Origin: Luoshenia tenuis
GTDB taxonomy: Bacteria; Bacillota; Clostridia; Christensenellales; GCA-900066905
Assembly (NCBI RefSeq): GCF_014384745.1
Contig: NZ_JACRSO010000001.1
Coordinates: forward strand, 186,001-250,000
Length of the DNA stretch: 64,000 bases
Direction: 5' to 3'
Shown here: positions 61,158-64,000 of the stretch, one piece after another
How the letters are laid out: each line of letters opens with the position of its first letter
Numbering within the stretch: the stretch's first letter is position 1
The notes under the pieces: model-generated
The model's input: the letters and a program-made list of their open reading frames with translations, nothing else
Told to the model about the DNA's origin: nothing
Databases searched by the model: none
Position numbers and translations under genes: made by a program

Positions 61158-61166
61158 AAACTTGCG

Positions 61167-62861
61167 TTAATGCAGCGGCCTTGTGCGCTTGCGCCGGCGC
61201 TCCGGCGGGTACGCGGGCGCTTCCTTGCCCGGGGCTTGGAGCGTAAAGCTCGCGCGGTTATTGCGGATGCGCGCCTTTTGCATGGTGCGCAGCACCTTGC
61301 GCGCATCCTCCGGCGTCAGCTCGATCAGGCTGTAATCGCCCCGCACATCGATCCGTCCAATATCCCGGGCGGCAATATCCGCCCCATCGCACAGCGCGCT
61401 GACGATAAAGTTAGGTGCCATGTCCTGACGCTTACCCAGGTTCAGCCGTACGGCTACCCGGCTGCGCACAGGCTTGCGGGCGGGCTTTTCGGCCGCCGTA
61501 ACAGCGCGCACCTTGGGCAGCTTCATACGCCGCTCCTTTTCGCCCATCATGCTCAACAGCGTCGCTGCAATCTGGCGCGCGTCGTATCCCTCCTGTATTA
61601 GGGCCTCCACCGCCTCCATAGTTTGGGGTTGGGGCGGCTCATGAAGCGCCTCGCGTACCTTATCCATCCGCTGGCCGTGGCGCAGGCTCAAGATCTCTTC
61701 CCGGCTGGGCAGGGCCTTTTCCTTAATGTCCGCGCGGATATAATTGCGTATTTCGCGGATGCGGCGCACCTGCCCCCGGTTACAGGCCAAAATGTGGGCC
61801 GCCCCCCGCTTACCCGCCCGGCCGGTACGGCCGATGCGGTGGATATAGTATTCATCGTCCTGCGGGATATCGTAATTATATACCCCTTCTACGTCCTCTA
61901 CGTCGATACCGCGGGCCGCCACATCGGTGGCCACCAAAATCTTGGTCAGCCCCAGCCGGAAATCCTGCATCACCCGGGTGCGGGCCATCTGGCTCATCTC
62001 CCCATGCAGGCCGGTGGCTTTAAAGCCGCTTTTGACCAGGTATTCCACCAACTCGTCCACCATCCGGCGGGTGTTGCAAAACACCAGCGCCCGCTCGGGC
62101 CGGTGGGCCTGCAGCAGAAGGTTGAGCGCGTCGGGCTTTTGGCCCGGCGGCACCAGGTAATAATATTGTTCGATGGCGTCCAGCGTCTTTTTGCCGCCAT
62201 CCACCGCCACCATTACCGGGTCGTGCTGGAACTCGCGGGTGATCTGTAAAATAGCCGGCGGCATAGTGGCCGAAAACAGCAGCGTCTGCCGCTGCTGCGG
62301 CGCGTCCGCCAGAATGGTGCGGATATCGTCCAAAAAGCCCATATTGAGCATCTCGTCCGCCTCGTCCAAAATCACCATTTTTATCGCATCCAGCTTCAGG
62401 GTGCCCCGGCGCATATGGTCCATCACCCGCCCGGGGGTACCCACCACAAAATTGGCTCGGCGCAGCTGCTCAAGCTGGATAGGCATGGCTTGCCCGCCGT
62501 ATAGAGTGGCCAGGTGTACATCCCGCTTAAACCGGGCAAACTTGGCCACCTCGCCGCTAATCTGCATGGCCAGCTCCCGTGTGGGGCAAAGCACCAGCAC
62601 CGCCGCGCTGCCCGGCTGGGCGCTGAGCATCTCCACCGCCGGGATGCCAAAGGCCGCCGTCTTGCCCGTGCCGGTAGCCGAGCGGCCGATTATGTCTTTG
62701 CCCGCCAGCACCGCGGGGATGGCCGCGGCCTGGATATCCGTCATGCTCTCATAGCCCATCGCCTCCACCGCGCGCGAAAGCTCCGGCGAAAGGCTGACGG
62801 CCCCAAAGCCCGCCTGCACCGGCGTATCATTGTGTTCCATTGGTTGAATTTCCGTTTGCAT
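61167..62861 (-). CDS. DEAD-box RNA helicase with DbpA-type RNA-binding domain
   Basis: A 564-aa helicase of the DeaD/CshA/DbpA group. The Q-motif (FGAVSLSPELSRAVEAMGYESMTDIQ), Walker A (ATGTGKT), DEAD (VILDEADEML), SAT (LFSATMPP), ARGIDVEDV and HRIGRTGRAG motifs are all intact. A C-terminal DbpA-like RNA-binding fold (about 475-545: VRLNLGKRQDMAPNFIVSALC) is followed by a basic tail. Likely roles are ribosome assembly and cold adaptation. The ATG at 62861 has GAGAGGATCA upstream. Its leader carries a terminator hairpin downstream of its own promoter. Confidence 0.93.
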   Translation of the reverse strand: MQTEIQPMEHNDTPVQAGFGAVSLSPELSRAVEAMGYESMTDIQAAAIPAVLAGKDIIGRSATGTGKTAAFGIPAVEMLSAQPGSAAVLVLCPTRELAMQISGEVAKFARFKRDVHLATLYGGQAMPIQLEQLRRANFVVGTPGRVMDHMRRGTLKLDAIKMVILDEADEMLNMGFLDDIRTILADAPQQRQTLLFSATMPPAILQITREFQHDPVMVAVDGGKKTLDAIEQYYYLVPPGQKPDALNLLLQAHRPERALVFCNTRRMVDELVEYLVKSGFKATGLHGEMSQMARTRVMQDFRLGLTKILVATDVAARGIDVEDVEGVYNYDIPQDDEYYIHRIGRTGRAGKRGAAHILACNRGQVRRIREIRNYIRADIKEKALPSREEILSLRHGQRMDKVREALHEPPQPQTMEAVEALIQEGYDARQIAATLLSMMGEKERRMKLPKVRAVTAAEKPARKPVRSRVAVRLNLGKRQDMAPNFIVSALCDGADIAARDIGRIDVRGDYSLIELTPEDARKVLRTMQKARIRNNRASFTLQAPGKEAPAYPPERRRKRTRPLH

Positions 62862-62875
62862 TGATCCTCTCTTTC

Positions 62876-62912
62876 CTACAAAAAGGCAAGGACGGTAAAG
62901 TCCTTGCCTTTT
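62876..62912 (-). terminator. Terminator hairpin in the helicase leader
   Basis: Perfect 13-bp stem AAAAGGCAAGGAC / GTCCTTGCCTTTT (62881-62893 and 62900-62912), 6-nt loop, five or more T on the minus strand, ending 15 nt before the helicase ATG. It could end the amidohydrolase transcript, act as an attenuator for the helicase, or both. Confidence 0.75.
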
Positions 62913-62938
62913 CAAACAAATCCTTTTGCAACCTTAAT

Positions 62939-62967
62939 ATTATATCAGCTTCTAAGCCGCTTTTCAA
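62939..62967 (-). promoter_or_regulatory. Promoter upstream of the helicase leader hairpin
   Basis: Minus strand TTGAAA (62962-62967), 17-bp spacer, TATAAT (62939-62944). Start of transcription is expected near 62932, before the terminator hairpin at 62876-62912. Confidence 0.7.
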
Positions 62968-62972
62968 GGCCT

Positions 62973-64000
62973 CTATCCTTTGCGGTAAAGCGTCCTGCCC
63001 TCTTTGAGCGTCTCCAGCACCTCGATATCCTTGATCTCCATCGGTTCCACCTTGAGCGGGTTGCGGTCCAAAATCACCAGATCCGCCAGCTTGCCGCTTT
63101 GCAGGCTGCCCTTTTTATCCTCCTGGGCATACTGCCAGGCCACATGCTCGGTAACGCCCTGGATGGCCTTATAGGGGCTGATGCGCTCATCCTCCCCCAA
63201 TACCTGGCCGCTCTTGGTCAGGCGGTTGACCGCGCACCAGACCGTGTGCAGCATTTTGGGCGGCACCACCGGCGCATCCTGATGGAAGGTATAGCGCACC
63301 TGTTTTTGGACCGTGGTGCCCACAGGGCTAATGCGCATGGCCCGCGCGCGCCCCAGGTTTTTGATGTGCACATCCCCCCAGTAATAGGTATGGGCCACAA
63401 AGTAGGAGGGGATCATGCCGATCTGTTTCATCTCATCCAGCTGGTCGGGCCGCAGGGTCTGCGCGTGGATCATGACGGGGCGGATCTCGTTTTTCACGCC
63501 CATCTCCCCTAAGGCCGCCTTGAACGCGTCGATATACTGCTGGGCGGCCGCGTCCCCATTGCAGTGGGCCAATAGCTGCTGCTTTTCGTGCAGCGCCACC
63601 TCGCAAAACGCCTTTACCTGGGCATCGGTATAAATGGGGTAGCCCCTATAACCGTCCGGCGCATTCTCATAGGGTTCGCTCATCCAGGCCGTGCGTCCCT
63701 GGGGGGAACCGTCCAAAAATATCTTGTACCCGCCGATCTTTAAGTGGTTGAGGTAATTTTGGGTATAGGGGTGGTTGGCGCGCAGCAGCCTGCTGTTTTC
63801 CGCCAGGTCGATATAGGCTACCACGTCGATCTTTAACCGGCCTGCGTCGGCCATGGCCTTGAGCAGTGCAAAGTTGCCCGGCACCACCATGCCGTCCTGC
63901 GCGGTAGTGATCCCGTTTTTCAGGTATATCTCCTGCGCCTCGTCCATAGCCTGCATCATCTCTTCCAGCGTGGGTGCCGGAATCAGCGCGCTGACTTTGG
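62973..64000 (-). CDS. Amidohydrolase, YtcJ-like (partial, N-terminus missing)
   Basis: At least 341 residues of a metal-dependent amidohydrolase of the YtcJ/amidohydrolase 3 type. The reading frame stays open to the right edge, so the N-terminus with the His-x-His motif is outside. Visible are KNGITTAQDG, IFLDGSPQGRTAWMSEPY, LAHCNGDAAAQQYIDAF, RPVMIHAQTLRPDQLDEM, SFHQDAPVVPP (here TFHQDAPVVPP) and GKLADLVILDRNPLKVEP. The substrate is unknown. An internal ATG at 63959 is not the true start. Confidence 0.88.
   Translation of the reverse strand, partial: KVSALIPAPTLEEMMQAMDEAQEIYLKNGITTAQDGMVVPGNFALLKAMADAGRLKIDVVAYIDLAENSRLLRANHPYTQNYLNHLKIGGYKIFLDGSPQGRTAWMSEPYENAPDGYRGYPIYTDAQVKAFCEVALHEKQQLLAHCNGDAAAQQYIDAFKAALGEMGVKNEIRPVMIHAQTLRPDQLDEMKQIGMIPSYFVAHTYYWGDVHIKNLGRARAMRISPVGTTVQKQVRYTFHQDAPVVPPKMLHTVWCAVNRLTKSGQVLGEDERISPYKAIQGVTEHVAWQYAQEDKKGSLQSGKLADLVILDRNPLKVEPMEIKDIEVLETLKEGRTLYRKG

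Noticed and set aside
1..64000. CRISPR arrays, insertion sequences, prophage or integrated element
   Set aside because: No regularly spaced repeats, transposase, integrase or phage structural genes were seen; the tRNA-Leu gene has no att-like duplication or integrase beside it.

Overview
The window looks like chromosome from a GC-rich, anaerobic, Gram-positive Firmicute of clostridial type. The evidence is strong AGGAGG-type ribosome sites, consensus sigma-A promoters, U-tract terminators, a streptococcal-type fatty acid operon with FabK and a FabT-like regulator, DegV proteins, M42 aminopeptidases, a BceRSA-type module, an EFR1-type ferredoxin and a PTS-EIIC/EAL fusion. A Christensenellales-like gut clostridium would fit, but that is inference. 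I see no rRNA, CRISPR array, insertion sequence, prophage or replication origin. One tRNA (Leu, anticodon GAG) is present. Both ends cut genes: an ABC ATPase at the left and an amidohydrolase at the right.

Layout. 1-2.9 kb: GNAT acetyltransferase, BceR/BceS-type regulator pair and BceA-type ATPase. 3.0-7.0 kb: DegV protein, then sfsA with an ABC exporter pair. 7.1-17.6 kb: a complete type II fatty acid synthesis operon read leftward, fabT-fabH-acpP-fabK-fabD-fabG-fabF-accB-fabZ-accC-accD-accA, ending in a translationally coupled DegV (FakB-like) gene. It starts from one consensus promoter with a MarR-type operator over its -10 box. 17.6-20.4 kb: sugar isomerase-like protein and a Tet(M)-family GTPase. 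20.5-23.0 kb: a self-cleaving (LexA/HdiR-like) repressor divergent from a 65-aa membrane protein, with three matching operators between them, then an SPFH/zinc-ribbon protein. 23.1-25.3 kb: DJ-1 protein and the PLP synthase pdxST. 25.3-29.8 kb: gene remnant, EFR1 protein, YbjQ protein, tRNA-Leu, MFS transporter and a QueD-family gene behind a preQ1-I-like leader. 30-36.5 kb: glycosyltransferase, PTS-EIIC/EAL protein, zinc-ribbon protein, sulfatase, P-loop kinase and an AT-rich island with an unlisted 29-aa holin-like toxin gene. 36.5-41.7 kb: cyclophilin and the hexuronate genes uxaC-like/uxaA/uxaB. 41.8-52.6 kb: secreted peptidoglycan-binding protein, MATE pump, sugar-binding lipoprotein, SanA-like protein, a two-component system with direct-repeat boxes, zinc alcohol dehydrogenase and a MarR/NmrA-type pair with twin operators. 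52.8-61 kb: rhamnose-type glycosyltransferase genes, three tandem M42 peptidases and a DUF4422-GT8/GT2 pair. 61.1-64 kb: DEAD-box helicase with a terminator hairpin in its leader, and an amidohydrolase.

How the genes work together. The FASII operon is a self-contained acetyl-CoA to acyl-ACP pathway, and its regulator and a probable fatty-acid carrier protein are in the same transcript. The uxa genes take galacturonate or glucuronate to 2-keto-3-deoxygluconate. pdxST makes pyridoxal phosphate. The most system-like loci are the S24 repressor/membrane peptide switch at 20.5-21.5 kb, the small toxin locus at 36.0-36.5 kb, the leader of the QueD-family gene and the attenuator-like leader of the helicase.
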